Shown here piece by piece: positions 42,110-54,211 of a DNA stretch of 64,000 nucleotides (positions are counted from its first letter, which is position 1; each line of letters starts with the position of its first letter). This DNA is from Nelumbo lutea (taxonomy: Eukaryota; Streptophyta; Magnoliopsida; Proteales; Nelumbonaceae). Made by a program: the position numbers and the translations under genes. The notes under the pieces were generated by a model. That model made no database searches and was not told the origin of the DNA. It worked only from the letters and a program-made list of their open reading frames with translations. The stretch spans positions 209,374,348 to 209,438,347 of the forward strand of contig JAKGHH010000001.1 of the NCBI GenBank assembly GCA_022828595.1. Reading direction: 5' to 3'.

Positions 42110-45100
42110 TTCATTAATAAGATCCACTACAAAAAAACCCATGTACAATGAGAAATGAACAGAGGATATACAAAAAAACCATCTCATCCCGATACAGCCT
42201 TAATCCCCCCAAACAAAAACAAAAAACTATCCGTTCCTTACATATAGAAAATTAAAATAAAAAAAATACACTTGGATGTCTGCCTTAAAACATTGGGTGT
42301 ATTGCCAGCCATGAATGGATCATCCCCAGAATTTTCCTTAGTACATCTTCTTTTGAGTTCTGATTTCCTTAGAATATTCTATTATTTCTTTCACTCCACA
42401 CTGCCCACATAACAGCTGCGGGGATGATACTCCATGCCACCTTTCCAGCCTTACAAGACCTCCCAGCCACCAAACTTCTACGAGTCCCTTTACATCTGCT
42501 GGAAAGCACAGCTTAGCCTCAAATAAATCCACCACTCTCACCAAACCCAGTGTGTAAAATCACATTGTAACAGTAAATGACTTAAGGATTCCACATTTCC
42601 ACTACATAGGGGACAAGCCAAGTCAGCCACTTCTACCCCTCTTTTGGCTAAGTTCTCCTTGGTTGGGATCTTGTCCAGTACTGCTGACCAAACAAAAAAA
42701 GCTATCTTTGAAGGTACAGGTTTAATCCATTATTTTTGACATGGAAAAAAGATGTCTTCCTCCTCTGAAACAACTTTAAAGAAAGTGTTCACAGAGAATA
42801 CCCCTGATTTCTCAAAACTCCAGTCTTTTATCTTCCCCTATTTCGGGTATGTTTGAGTCATACAACAGCTGGAGTAATCTGATTACGGATGACACCTCCC
42901 AATCATTTAAGTTTCTCCTGAACTTGAGGTTCCAAGTGCATTGCCCATTCTGTCTTTCCAAGCAGTCAGCAGCTGTTGCATTTTTGTTTGTGGAAATTTC
43001 AAACAGATCCAGAAATGTGCCTTCTTTACAGCAGTCATCCTTCCAAAATTGGACCCTTCTACCATTTCCCACTTTGTATTTAATGCCCTTCATAAACTGG
43101 GGCTTTATTTTTTGAATTGCCTTCCAGTTTGAGCAACTGTATGGGGAAGCTATTTCCTCTGTTTCCCAACCCCTGCTACTCCCATATTTGGCAGCTATCA
43201 GCCTTCTCCACAAAATTTCTGTCTGTTCATTAAACCTCCATAGCCATTTTCCAAACCGAGCTTTGTTTACCTTTCTTACTGATCTAATCCCTAGGCTTTG
43301 TTTACCTTTCCAAGAAGAGCTTTGTTCATAAAACCTCCACAAAATTTGCCTTGGAACAGAAAATTTTCTTCCAATTCACCTGGTGGCATTTTGATTCCTC
43401 CCTCCAACCACTCCACAAAAAGTCCCTCATCTTTTTTTCTAAAGCTGCAGCCCATTTAGTCGAAATAGGGAATAAAGATAAGTAAAAAACAGGGAGGGTG
43501 GCCAACACACTTTTAATTAAGGTTACTTTGCCACCTTTTGATAAATATTTTGTCTTCCAAGAGGCTAGTTTCCTGTCCACTTTCTTCAGAATCGGTTCCC
43601 ATATAGATTTGGATTTACAACTTTCTCCCAAAGGCATGCCCAAGTATTTACCAGGAAGCTTGCCAACCTTGCATCCCCAATCATCTGCCCATTCTTCCAT
43701 ATTTAACACCTCCCCCACAGTCATTAATTCACTTTTCAAGATGTTGACATGTAATCCTGACACCACCTTGAACCATCTTAAAATAGCCTTCACATTCCAG
43801 AGCTGCTCCCAAGAAGCATCACAGAAAAATAAGGTGTCATCTGCAAATTGAAGGAGAGCTATCTCCTCCTCCTCACTGCCTACTTTAAAACCTTCCAACA
43901 GACCTCCCAACTGGGCTCTTTCTACCATTCTGAACAAGGCTTCCATCACACAGATGAATAAGAGGGGAAAGAGAGGGTCCCCTTGTCTCTGTCCCCTAGA
44001 ACTTCTAAACATTCTACAAGCACTGCCGTTTACCAGAGCTGAGAAAGATGGAGAAGATATGCATACTTTTATCCAAATTTTCCATTTTTCCCAAAATTAA
44101 ACCTTTTCAGCTTATAGTCTAGAAAGTTTCAGTTCATGTGATCAAGCCTTCTCCATATCCACCTTGCACAGCAGACCCACTCTTTCAATTTTCTTCCTTG
44201 AATCTATTTACTCATTTGCAATCAGGAACCCCATCCACTAGCAGCCGGTCCCCTATAAATGCCCCTTGAGATTCTGCAATCAGATTTGATATCACCTTAG
44301 CCATTCTATTAACTAACACTTTAGCTAATATCTTGTACATGCTACTAATTAGACTAATTTGTCTAAAATCAGCCAACTTCACTGCCCCCTTCTTTTTTGG
44401 GACTAAGGTGATGAATGTGTGGTTTAGGCTTCTTCCGAAAGTATCCGTTTCATAAAATTCTTTTAAAACATTCATCACATCCATCTTCACAATTTCCCAA
44501 CGTTTCTCGTAAAACAACATTGTGAACCCATCCGGACCCGGTGCCTTATCACTCTCAAACCCTTTTATCACTTCCCAACTTCTTTCTCCGTAAATGGCTT
44601 CTCCAGATCACTAGATTGCTCAGTTGAAAGGGATTCAAACTGTAAACCTTCTAACGGAGGTCTACGCTTCCAATTTTCTTTGTACAGGCTTTTGTAGAAC
44701 TTCACTATGTGGACTTTAATCTGCCTTTCCTCCTTTATATCCACTCCCTGCACTTCCAGTTTTTTTTATTGTGTTATCTCTCTTTGCACTGGCCATTTTA
44801 TGGAAGAACTTTGTGTTACTGTCCCCCTCTCGCAGCCATAAACATCTTGATCTCTACCTCCACTTAATTTCCTCTTTATAAGCTAGCCCGTCATACTCCC
44901 TTTTTTCCATGTCCCTTCTTTCTCTTTCCTCTCTGCGAATATTTCCAATTTCCTCTTTCCTATCAATTTCAGCAATTACCTCCAGAAAATTCTTCTTTTT
45001 ATGCTCACTTTCATGGAAAATCTCTCTGCTCCAGCTCCACTCTTTAATCTTCTGTTTTAACCCCTTCAATTTTTTGCTGAATATGTGACTTGTGCCTTCA

Positions 45101-45778
45101 AAGTAAAAACCAGCCAACCACTCAGCTACCAAATCCAGAAAATCTGGTTCCTCAAACCATAAATGCTCAAATCCAGAAAACCTGGTTCCCCTTATACCAC
45201 CGAACTCCAACATTATTAGGGCATGATCTGAAACAGGTCTTGGTAGCGCCTCCAAGGTCAGATTTGGGAATAAATCCTCCCACTCTGTTGACACTACAGA
45301 TCTTTCTAGTTGCTTCTTTTTGGTTGTTTGTCCATGTATATTCCCCCCTTCCCCCCCAACAAAGGTAAGTCTATCAACTCCCATCTCCTCATGAATTCTG
45401 CAAAACCCCTCATTCCCCTCCTATTCTCCCTTATACCCTTCTTCCCATAAGAAAGCTTGATTGTATTAAAATCCCCACTTATAACCCAAGGATGACTCCA
45501 TTTTCCCCTTATCTTGTCCAATTCTTCCTAGAACAAGCGTCTCAAACCCTCCTCATTTGGACCATAAACCACATTCAAGACCCATTCCCAATCTCTTTCT
45601 TGTGATTGGAGAAGCAAAGAGATCAAGAACTGCCCTAGAATTTTATCTTTCACTGATACCAACTCAGTGTCCCACACCACCAAGATCCCCCCCCACCCAA
45701 TCACAGCTTTGTAGCCACCCTCCTACGGCCTGAATTCAACCCCCTTATATTCCACGACACTAACTTGAGCGACTCCAT
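42110..45778 (-). pseudogene. LINE-A ORF2: endonuclease, RT, zf-RVT
   Basis: Begins MESLKLVSWNIRGLN at 45778. The endonuclease then jumps directly to GGGILVVWDTELV, so the segment with the usual LQETK is missing; it continues VVYGPNEEG, WVISGDFNTIKL and VSDHALIMLEF. Reverse transcriptase: GFESDKAPGPDGFTMLFYEK, NHTFITLVPKKKGA, FRQISLISSMYKILAKVL, RGQRQGDPLFPLLF and LQFADDTLFFC. The zf-RVT region at about 42340-42700 has KIAFFVWSAVLDKIPT and CPLCSGNVESLSHLLLQC. Multiple frame breaks (for example near 44012-44212, 43326, 42812). Confidence 0.88.
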
Positions 45779-45899
45779 CTGTACACTAAAACCTATAGTT
45801 TCTATTTACAATTAACACTCTCAACAACCTTCTACTTTTTTCACCACCCCTTTCCCAATTTTTTCCCTCTGTCCGCATTTTCAACCCTCTCGTTTAGAC

Positions 45900-47800
45900 C
45901 CCAAGCCAGTCTAAAGAGTTCTTTCCTTTCTTCTCCCTCTTTTTCCTTTCTCTTCTAAAACTTTTCTTTCAATTTCTTCTAGGTACTTCTTTGTCACTCC
46001 TTCCAGTCCCTTCATCGACACCCTCAGAAAATCTCCTATGCCTAGGAGCTTTGAAAAAACCCAACTCGAGACTTCCACTCCCTCTTCTAACGTCGGTTGA
46101 AGATCCCGCTGCTCGTTGTCTATCCATTCCACCCTTTCCTTCGCCATGACCACTACAAGTGGTTGCACCTCTTCTTCATCAACCATTGCGTTGTTCTCAG
46201 CTACCGTGACTAAATCTCCACCTCTGTCAGTAACTTCTTTTCCTATGCCCCTTGTTTCACCCTGCACTCTATCTTCCCCTCTTTCTTCTTCCCCTTCCCC
46301 CGCCAACATCTCTAAACTCTCTTGCCTGAGATTGCTTTCTGCCATAGTTCCCCTATCTTCTTCTCTTCTACTTTCCCTCCAATCCTCCCTCATTTCTTTT
46401 TCATGAGAGCAACCTTTGCTAGACCCCAATCTAACCAAATCGAGCCGTTGACTAGTTCCCCCACAGCTGGCCCCCTTCCTAGTCCCCCATGTTACCTCAC
46501 CAGAGTTTGCAGGTGGGTTCAGTCTCCTGTCACCTCTTCCCCTTATCATGTTAGAAGATCCATGTGGGGCCAACTCTGCACCCGTCAAGGTTTTTCCACT
46601 GCCATTCAAAAAATTGGGTGGGGACATGAAAGACCTAGATCGCCTTCTTCCCTCGTGTCTTCTCGATCTACTCCTCCCTCTTCGACAGCCCAGATCACCC
46701 CATCTGTCTTCTAGCATCCAACAACATCTCTCCACTACTTTTTCACAGAGCCTTTCGAAATTTGTAACTTCCAGAGAGTTAAAGCAACACCCTGCCCATC
46801 CTCTGGCAGTTTGCTGCCCACTCCCTTTGGCTGAATACCCTTGTCATCTTTACCTCCCATCTGATTGGTGGCAGCGACTACAGTGTCTGTAGAATTTGCC
46901 ACGCATCCCACAGCCATAGCTGTCCTTGTCCCCTTTGTCCCCTCTGTCCCCCTAGCTTATCCTTCTTCGGCACCGGTGGGTCTATCCCCTTCGTCTCCAC
47001 AAATCGCCTTCTCTTTCATCTTCGCCCTTACTTCTTCTTCTTCTTCGATATTAGCCCCTAAGAGAACCGAATTTATCCAGTGCCTGTCCACTAACACCGC
47101 TTGTCTTGCTTCTTCCGTTCTCAGACATTTATTTGGTGGTAACTCCAGCCATAATGTTGTTTCCACCATTTCATTTTCTTCCACAATATTCGTTGTTGCC
47201 GGCGGATACCCCTTCCACTTTACCTTAATCTTCACCCACTCTACCGTTTCTTTCGCCTCTTGTGAATTATCCATCTCCACAAACCCTCCACATAAATCAC
47301 CTTTCCGATTAACCACCGCCTCACTCTAGAGTTGCAACGGAAGCCCGAATATCTTCACTCAATATTCGCCGTCCTCTTTAAGAGGTTTACCCAATCCTCA
47401 GAAAACTCTTCCCAAGGGACCAAGTGCATCAAGGAACCTTCAATATTCCTCACCCTTATCTTCCAGTCCTTGATCGCCTCCTCCTCAGAAGGCGGGATGA
47501 AAAGGTAGCTTTGTCCCTATAGTCTCCTAACCCTCACCCGGAGGCTACATTTCCATTTTCTTACCGCCCACTGCTGCAACTTTGAGATTGAGTACGAGGT
47601 CTCCACTGGGCCAAGCAGGCAAGATTTTGGAAACTTAACTTCCTTCTCTTCTCCTCCCCTAAACCACCAACTTCCACGAAGAAATTTTTTCTCTCCACTT
47701 TTTTGGCTTCTCCCTCCTTTGTCCAATCCAGACCTTTTGCTTTCTTTGCGAAGGACTCCCCTTTCCGAATCTCCCTTCAACTGTACCTCTTACCGTTTAG
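45900..47800 (-). pseudogene. LINE-A ORF1 (DUF4283-type)
   Basis: Minus-strand pieces: WAVRKWKCSLRVRVRRL, FIPPSEEEAIKDWKIRV, LMHLVPWEEFSEDWVNLL, DLCGGFVEMDNSQEA, WVKIKVKWKGYPPA and ETTLWLELPPN. This is the usual nucleic-acid-binding ORF1 of plant L1 elements (CGGfv-iD ... w--ikvk--G ... -W-e-pP). The 3' part (45911-46735) is Arg/Glu-rich and poorly conserved. Plus-strand open frames here are shadows. Confidence 0.75.
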
Positions 47801-48169
47801 TCCCTCTACTCTTCTTGTTCTCTGAGGAAAAGGCCTTTAGTAGTAATGGTGACGACTCCCACTCTCTCTCGGGTGGAAGCTTTTTCGAGCAAATCTATTC
47901 CCTAACACCTCTGGTCACCTCCAAACAATCTCCTTATGGATTTACACAAAACGTCATTCATATCAGCCCACCAGCAATCACCATATCAATACCTTTCCAA
48001 AAAGCAGTAACTAACCAACCACTCAAGGAACTTCGGGGGGGGGGGCGGGCAATGATAAAAAAAGGTGTAACTGCAGGTTTTTTTGAATCTATAAGGGATG
48101 CTTTTGTTAAAGTGAAACCTCAGGGGATGTTTTTATATTTTACCTTTTTTACTCTTATCTTTATTTAAG

Positions 48170-48896
48170 GTTCATCCCCAACCAAAGGAGCTAAGATGGC
48201 CCATTGGGTAAAAGCACAAAAATTTGTTCAGTGGAGGATTGTGTTAGAGAGTGTGGTATTAATTGCCAATTCTGCTATGCTGAAACCAAAGAACTCTTAG
48301 CAATGGAGACCACCAGCAGTGCATCAAATCAAATGGAATTTTGATGGCAGCATCATGGGCGGGGGGTTTGGGATTGTCATGGCTCTGTTTTGGCATTGTA
48401 CTCAGGACAGGACTATGTGGTCATGGTGGCTTGACCAAAGCTGAATTTACAGCTCTAGTATAAGGTTTAAGAATAGCAAGACCTTTGAAGCTTGACAATC
48501 TGATTGTGGAGGGCAATTCAAAGGTGGTTATAGGATGGTGGAATAGCAGAAATCAGATTCATTGGCGGCACAGAAGCATGATGAAAGAAAAACAAAATCT
48601 GGGAAGAGGCTGAAGTTTAGAAAGTATATGGGTCCCCAGATCAGCCATAGAAAGTTGTTTGACAGAAAGAAGAAAACTACCGAAAAGAATTTGTGCTGAT
48701 ATTGGCATCATGATCATGGAATTGATCCTAGTTTTGTCAGAATTTTCCAAGGTGTCTAGAGAGTTTTGGTGTCCAAGGTTTCCCTTGTGGAGTTACTTGT
48801 AACTGTTGTTTGGGGTGCTAACTCATCACCTTTATTTTTCTGTACTCTTTTTGTTGTAATAAAGTTATTCTTTTTTACTATAATAAAAGTGAGTTC
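48170..48896 (+). pseudogene. LINE 3' fragment with RNase H relic
   Basis: QIKWNFDGSIMG (about 48330), LTKAEFTALV-GLRIARPLKLDN and LIVEGNSKVVIGWWNS: the plant-LINE RNase H with frame breaks. The 3' end is marked by ttgtaataaagttattc and tactataataaaa (48854-48896), directly before the copia-3 target site. Confidence 0.65.
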
Positions 48897-48916
48897 CTTT
48901 TGAAGGTTGACATCAT

Positions 48917-49152
48917 TGTCAAAGTCAGTTCAAAAGTCAGAGAAAGAGAGAAGCAGACAGAGAGAGAACAACCAAATGGTGGGTGTGACACCTTGTGTCA
49001 GTCGACACCCTAAAAGATATATTTATATTAAGATGTAAAAGGACAGATCTGCCCTTAATGTACGGGAGAGAAATAATACAAAGAATAGATATATAGCAAA
49101 GAAAAGTAAAAGTACAAAAATAGCCCTACGACTAGATTTCACTATCTCTACA
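48917..49152 (-). repeat. copia-3 3' LTR
   Basis: 236 bp, plus-strand ends tgtcaaag and ctctaca. Differs from its partner by more than a dozen substitutions and small indels, so it is older than copia-1 by that measure. Confidence 0.93.
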
Positions 49153-49233
49153 CTCCCCCTCAAACTGATGCCTAGGAATAAGCATAAGTTTGTCCATGAG
49201 AAATAGATGTTGAGCCCGTGTTATTGCTTTAGT

Positions 49234-49986
49234 CTACAAGTCTGCTAGTTGAAGCCCGAAAGAGACATGAGGAAGATATATGGTACCCTCAAGATGGAGA
49301 TCGCGAATGAAGTGGCAATCAACTTCTATGTGTTTGGTGCGCTCATGGAAGACGGGGTTGGATGCGATTTTTATTGCACTGATATTGTCTGCATAAAGAG
49401 GAACAAACAATGATGGCTCATTTTGTATTTCAAATAGAAGAGCCCAAAGCCATATGATCTCACTACATACGGAAGACATAGCCCTGTATTCAGCTTCAGT
49501 GGAAGATTTGGTCACAGTAGCTTGTTTCTTGCACTTCCAGGAGATAAGAGAGTTGCCTAGGAAGACACACCAACCAGTAGTGGACCGTCGGGTGTCAGGG
49601 CATCCAGCCCAATCAGCATCCGCATAGGCCATATGAATGTGGTTGTCTCGGAGAAGAATATCCCATGTGATAGTGTGCCTCGCACATATCTTATAATCTG
49701 ATGAACTGCAAATAAATGTGGTTGTCTCGGAGAAGAAACAAACTGACTTATTATTTGAACTACATAAGATATATCTGGCCTTAGTCATGGTGAGATAGAT
49801 TAAACTTCCCACTAGCTGACGATAAAGGGTAGGATCTTCAAGGGGAGATCCATCATCTTTGCTGAGTTTCAGGTTCAGTTCTAGTGGAGTGTCCCCAATC
49901 TTAGAGTCACTAAGATTTGCCAATTTAACCAGGTCGACCGCATACTTATGTTGATTAACAAAGTAGCCTCGAGAATTTCTGCTCAC
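49234..49986 (-). pseudogene. copia-3 RT end and RNase H
   Basis: EVSRNSRGYFVNQHKYAVDL, LRKLVGSLIYLT-like sequence, then RNase H: YADADWAGCPDTRRSTTG, SSTEAEYRAMSS, YADNISAIKIA and HFIRDLH. A garbled stretch near 49680-49790 carries a duplicated tgtggttgtctcggagaag (49640 and 49719). Confidence 0.88.
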
Positions 49987-49990
49987 TTCA

Positions 49991-52195
49991 AGGGTGGAGA
50001 GTAGGGAGGCAAGAAGTAGTGGTTACTCATTTACAATTTGCAGATGATATAATTCTCTTTAATGAGGGAGAGCTTGAGGAGATGATCAATCTGAAATTGT
50101 TGGTTGAAGGTTTTGAAAAGGTCTCTAATTTGAGAGTGAATTGGAATAAAAGTTGTGTGGTTGGGGTTAATAGATCAGATGAGGAGGTGTCTTCCTTGGC
50201 TAGGTTGTTAGGCCGTGAGTGGAGTGATTGGCCTATAAAATACTTGGGTTTACCCCTGGGGGGGAACCCAAAATTAGAAAGTTTCTGGTACCCAGTCTTG
50301 GAAAGATTCACAAAGAGACTAGAAGGGTGGAAGAGGAATTACATCTCTTTATGAGGTAGAATCACTTTAATTAAGTCAACTTTAGCAAATTTGCCAGTGT
50401 AATTCCTGTCTACCTTCAAAGTGCCTGTCAAGGTGGCAAATTAGTTGGAAAAAGTAATGAGAGATTTCCTCTGGGAACCTGGGGAGTCAAAAAATGATCA
50501 CCTAGTGAAGTGGGAAATGGTCTCTAGGACAAAAGACAAAGGGGGTTTAGGGATTGGAAATATCCGTCTAAGAAACATAGCATTCTTAGGTAAGTGATTG
50601 TGGAGGTTTCCCAAGGAGCAAGACAGTTTGTGGCATAGAGTGATAGAAAGCATACATGGATTAGCAGCAAATGGATGGGATGCTGGTATCAAACCCAAGG
50701 GCTTCTCGTTCCTTTTCGTGGAAAGACATTGTTGGTATCTTGCTTGCCTTTTCTCCTTTCATCAGGTATGACGCTTGTTCGGGTAATAAGGTTCTTTTTT
50801 GGGAGGACGTTTGGATTGGGGACCAACCTCTTAAGGATAGGTACCCGGCCCTCTACTCCTTGTCCTTGAACAAATTTAAAGTCATCTCTACCTTTCGTGT
50901 TTCTAACGAGGTCTGGGATTTAGGGTTCAAGAGAGGATTAAGGGAGTCAGAAATAGGGTTGGCAGATGATCTTTTCTCCCTTTTAAATTCAGTGTTTTAG
51001 GGTCATTCTTGTCTTGATAATAGAATTTGGTCTGAAGAGTCCTCTGGTGTTTTTTCATACACTTCTTTCTTCAATGCTTTAGTGCACTCTTCCAATTTAG
51101 TTTACTCTTTTCCTATAAAAGAAGTGTGGAGTGCTCCTGTACCTCCAAAGGTGAGGGCTTTTTGTTGGGAAGTGGTTCTCCAAAAAATCAACACTTTGGA
51201 CTTGCTTCAAAAAAAAAGACCGAATTGGTTCTTATCCCCTCATGTTTGTAGCCTTTGCTTGAAGAGTGGTGAGACAGTAAATCATCTACTAATATCTTGT
51301 CCTTTTTTTTACTCTTATTTGGGATTGATTTTCCTCTCTCTTTGGGTGTAGGTGGGTTCCCCCTACAAGCGTGGTGGATCTTTTTGAATCTAGCTTTTTT
51401 CGTCAATCAAAGAAAAGATTAAGGGTAATGTGGAGAGCAACGAGGGCAGCAATTGTTTGGGCAGTGTGGAAGAGAGAAATAACAGAATCTTTCAAGGGAA
51501 AGAAAAATCAGCACATGAAGTCATAGAAGAGATCACCATCAAGATCATACATTAGCTGAAATCGCTGGATCTGTTCAAGGACTTCTTTGTGGATGACTTA
51601 ATTAGAGGGTGGAGTGTGGTAGCAGCTTCTTCCTGCCCCTCTTTAGCTATTCAAGAGGACTGGTTGCCCCCGTTATCTTTGGATGTTAAGTTAAACTTTG
51701 ATGGTAGTTCTATAGGTAATCTAGGCCCCTCTGGAATTGGGGGTGTCTTTAGAGATGGGGGAGGAAATGACCTGGCCCTTTATTCTGGCCCGATAGGACT
51801 GGGGGACTTTCTTAGAGCAGAAGTTTTGGCACTCCTACAAGGGCTCAAGTTGTTTAAACAGTTGGGTTTTCAACAGTTGGAAGTGGAGGGAGACTCGAAA
51901 TTGGTAATAGGTTGGATGCAAACAAACAACTTAGGCACTTGGTCCCTTAGACAACCTGTAAGGGAGATTATGCAACTAACAAGGGAGCTTGAAGTCAGGT
52001 TTAAATGGAGTAGGAGATCAGCCAATGCAATGGTTGATACTCTAGCAAAGCAAGGAGTTAGTAGGCAGAACCTTTTTTGGGCATGTTTGTAATCTGTAGA
52101 GGGGTCACCTTGTTTTTTGAAGGTGACAATTGTACCAAGTTTCTTAAAGAATTAATGAAAGTTACCGTTTCCAATAAAAAAAAAAAAAAAAAGAA
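49991..52195 (+). mobile_element. LINE with RNase H, nested in copia-3
   Basis: Starts within the RT domain just before VVTHLQFADDIILF (50019), continues VNWNKSCVVG, YLGLPLGGNP, then WKDIVGILLAFSPFI, zf-RVT (EVWSAPVPPKVRAFCWEV; CSLCLKSGETVNHLLISC), and an RNase H domain (51670-52092): NFDGSSIGNLGPSGIGG, FLRAEVLALLQGLKL, LEVEGDSKLVIGWM, ANAMVDTLAKQGVS. Ends in poly(A) 52177-52193. 5'-truncated. Frameshifts near 50354, 50460-50670 and 51000. No target duplication is evident. Confidence 0.88.
51589..52092 (+). pseudogene. RNase H domain of the nested LINE
   Basis: A continuous frame of 167 codons from DDLIRGWSVVAAS through the RNase H fold: beta-1 DGSSIGN (first Asp), AEVLALLQGL (Glu), EGDSKLVIGW (Asp), and a C-terminal DTLAKQGVSRQN. 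The four acidic positions of RNase H appear present (the last in VDTLA). This is the best-preserved copy of the domain in the window; the upstream RT is broken, so it is not expected to act. Confidence 0.85.
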
Positions 52196-52239
52196 ATATG
52201 TCAAAGGCCCCAAGTCCTTCATCTTGAAGGATTCACTAA

Positions 52240-52850
52240 CTATTGTAGCCTAGAAATTCCTTCTGTATCATCTCTTCTAATGAGTATATCATCAACATAG
52301 AGGAGTAATATTGTTATTCCTTGTTTCCTCCTGAAGATGAATAAGGAATAGTCGGAAGGACTCTGGGTAAAGCCAGCATCGGTGATGATGGATTTGAACT
52401 TTTCAAACCATGCTCTAGGGGCTTGCTTTAGGCCATAAAGTGACTTATTCAGATGACAAACAAGTTGTGGATCTATACAGTATCCTGGAGGGGGCTTCAT
52501 ATAGACTCTCTTTTAACTCTCCATGAAGAAAAGCATTCTTGACATCCATCTGATGGATTGTCCACTGTTTGGCTATAGATATGGCCATCAGAAGACATAC
52601 AGTAGTCATTTTAGCTACAGGAGCAAAGGTCTCCTCATAGTTTATCCCGTATTCCTGTTTGAATCCCTATGCAACAAGTTTGGCTTTATATCTATCTAGG
52701 CTCCCATCAGATTTCAGTTTCACAGAATTGACCCATCAACTTCCTATGAGAGAGGCTTCTGGTGTAGCTTGAACTAGGTCCTAGGTGTCATTCTCAAGAA
52801 GGGCTCGAATATCAAAATCCATGGCATCTTTCCAATGTGGTTCTGCTACG
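52240..52850 (-). pseudogene. copia-3 RT N-terminal part
   Basis: [34 protein letters not shown] and LLLYVDDILIRRDD (near 52275-52320), preceded upstream in broken frames by the K-x-K-L-V pattern and an [12 protein letters not shown] stretch. Separated from its C-terminal part by the nested LINE. Confidence 0.85.
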
Positions 52851-54160
52851 GCCTGCTGGTAAGATCTGGGAATATCTGTGGTAGATAAAACAACAAAAAA
52901 GGAGTATGGTCTAGTGAATAACCATAGCGGTTAGGTGGTCGAGAGATTCTAGTGGAACGACGTAAAGTGAGTTCAGGAGGAAGGTCAGGTACACTTATTG
53001 AGGGAGCTGGAGTGACCAAATTAACAACTGGAGGCGGAGCAGAGGGGGGGATGGAGACTGAAGAAGGCCGTTGCTTCCTGAAGTATGTCTGAAGCTGCTG
53101 CGGAGGTGACAATGGAATATCTAAGATGCCTGTAGAATCAAAATTGTGCAACAAGGAAATAGAAGGAGCTGAGAATTTCACAATATGTTAAAAAAAGGAC
53201 ACACTTTCAAGAAAAACTACATTACGAGAAATTCGAAGGCGACGAACCAAGGGATCATAGCAAACGAACCCCCTTATGTTCAGAACTGTATCCCATGAAG
53301 GCACACAAAGGTGCTTCTGTAGTTAACTTTGTGCGTTCATGGGGTGGAAGGTGGACAAAAACAAGCACAACCAAAAACCTTGAGCATGGATAGGTCTGGA
53401 GGTTTGTGAAAAAGAGATTGAAAAGGACAGGAGTTATTCAAAATATATGACAAAAGATGATTTATGAGATACACAGCAGTGCTGGCCGCCTCCACCCAAA
53501 ACCAAGAGGGTACATGGGAATCCTGTAAAAGGGTTTTGACTACATACAAGATGTGCCCATTCTTCCTTTCAGCTACCTTGTTTTGTTGTGGGGTGCATGG
53601 ACAAGATTTTTGAGGTTGAATTCCGTGTTGTTTCAGGTAGTTTTGAAAATCCCCATCAATATACTCTCCCCCTGAATCCGATCTTAGCACACAAATTTGA
53701 GCATCAAATTGGGTAATTACATAAGCGTGAAAGTGTTTAAAAATAGTGTACACTTCAGATTTCTTTCGAAGAAAATAAGCCCAAGTAAAACGAGTGCAGT
53801 CATCAATGAAGGTTACAAAATACTTATATCCCATCCGTGAAACAACTGGAGACAACCAGACATCACTATGTATTAAATGAAAGGGAACGGTTGCATGTTT
53901 AGAATAAGAAGGAAAGGGTAAAATATGATTATTACATAAACCACAAGTAATGCAATCTTTATTCACATTCTTAAAAGAAATAGCAGAAAACTACCAGAAG
54001 CAAATAATTGATCAAGTTTCTTAGAAAAAGGATGGCCAAGGCGTCTATGCCACAAATGCCAATCATTATTACAATTAAAAGATCCAGAACTAGAAGTAGT
54101 AGAAAGCAAACAAGAAGTAGAAGTAGAATCAGTCTTACTCTTCTCAAACTCCAAGGCAAA
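52846..54160 (-). pseudogene. copia-3 integrase (broken) and linker
   Basis: Zinc region WHLWHRRLGHPFSKKLDQL and CITCGLCNNHILPF, core HSDVWLSPVV, YFVTFIDDCTRFTWAYF, LRSDSGGEYIDG and QNKVAERKNGHIL, then LINHLLSYILNNSCPF and VFGCACF. Frame breaks near 53966 and 53337; 52846-53181 is a proline-rich linker ending in LRRSTRISRPPNRYGYS. Confidence 0.88.
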
Positions 54161-54211
54161 GAGTCTTCTCAGTCTATGCCCTTACCCCTTCACCTCCCCA
54201 GTTTGCTGGTC

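Larger units (their letters stand above)
42071..48030 (-). mobile_element. L1-type LINE 'LINE-A', near full length
   Basis: Minus orientation. The poly(A) tail appears as a T run at 42068-42084. ORF2 occupies about 42110-45778 and ORF1 about 45900-47800, with about 230 bp of presumed 5' UTR beyond. The right end is uncertain (47850-48045). Both ORFs carry stops and frameshifts. No RNase H domain follows the zf-RVT, unlike the other LINE copies in this window. Confidence 0.85.
35827..48144. mobile_element. Old long-TIR element, split by copia-2 and a LINE
   Basis: Left arm ggtaaaatataaaaacctcccctg (35827 on) is the inverted counterpart of caggggatgtttttatatttt-acc (ending 48144). A second paired block follows: aaaaacctacagttac (left, about 35863) and gtaactgcaggttttttt (right, about 48068). 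Between the arms lie copia-2 (35895-41822), about 250 bp of the element's own interior (41828-42070), and LINE-A (from 42071). The original element was probably a foldback of a few hundred bases, like 27883-28393. No clean target duplication. Confidence 0.6.

Noticed and set aside
46116..47330. Plus-strand frames of 96-154 codons
   Set aside because: They run antisense to LINE-A ORF1 and are Ser/Pro/Thr-rich shadows of it.
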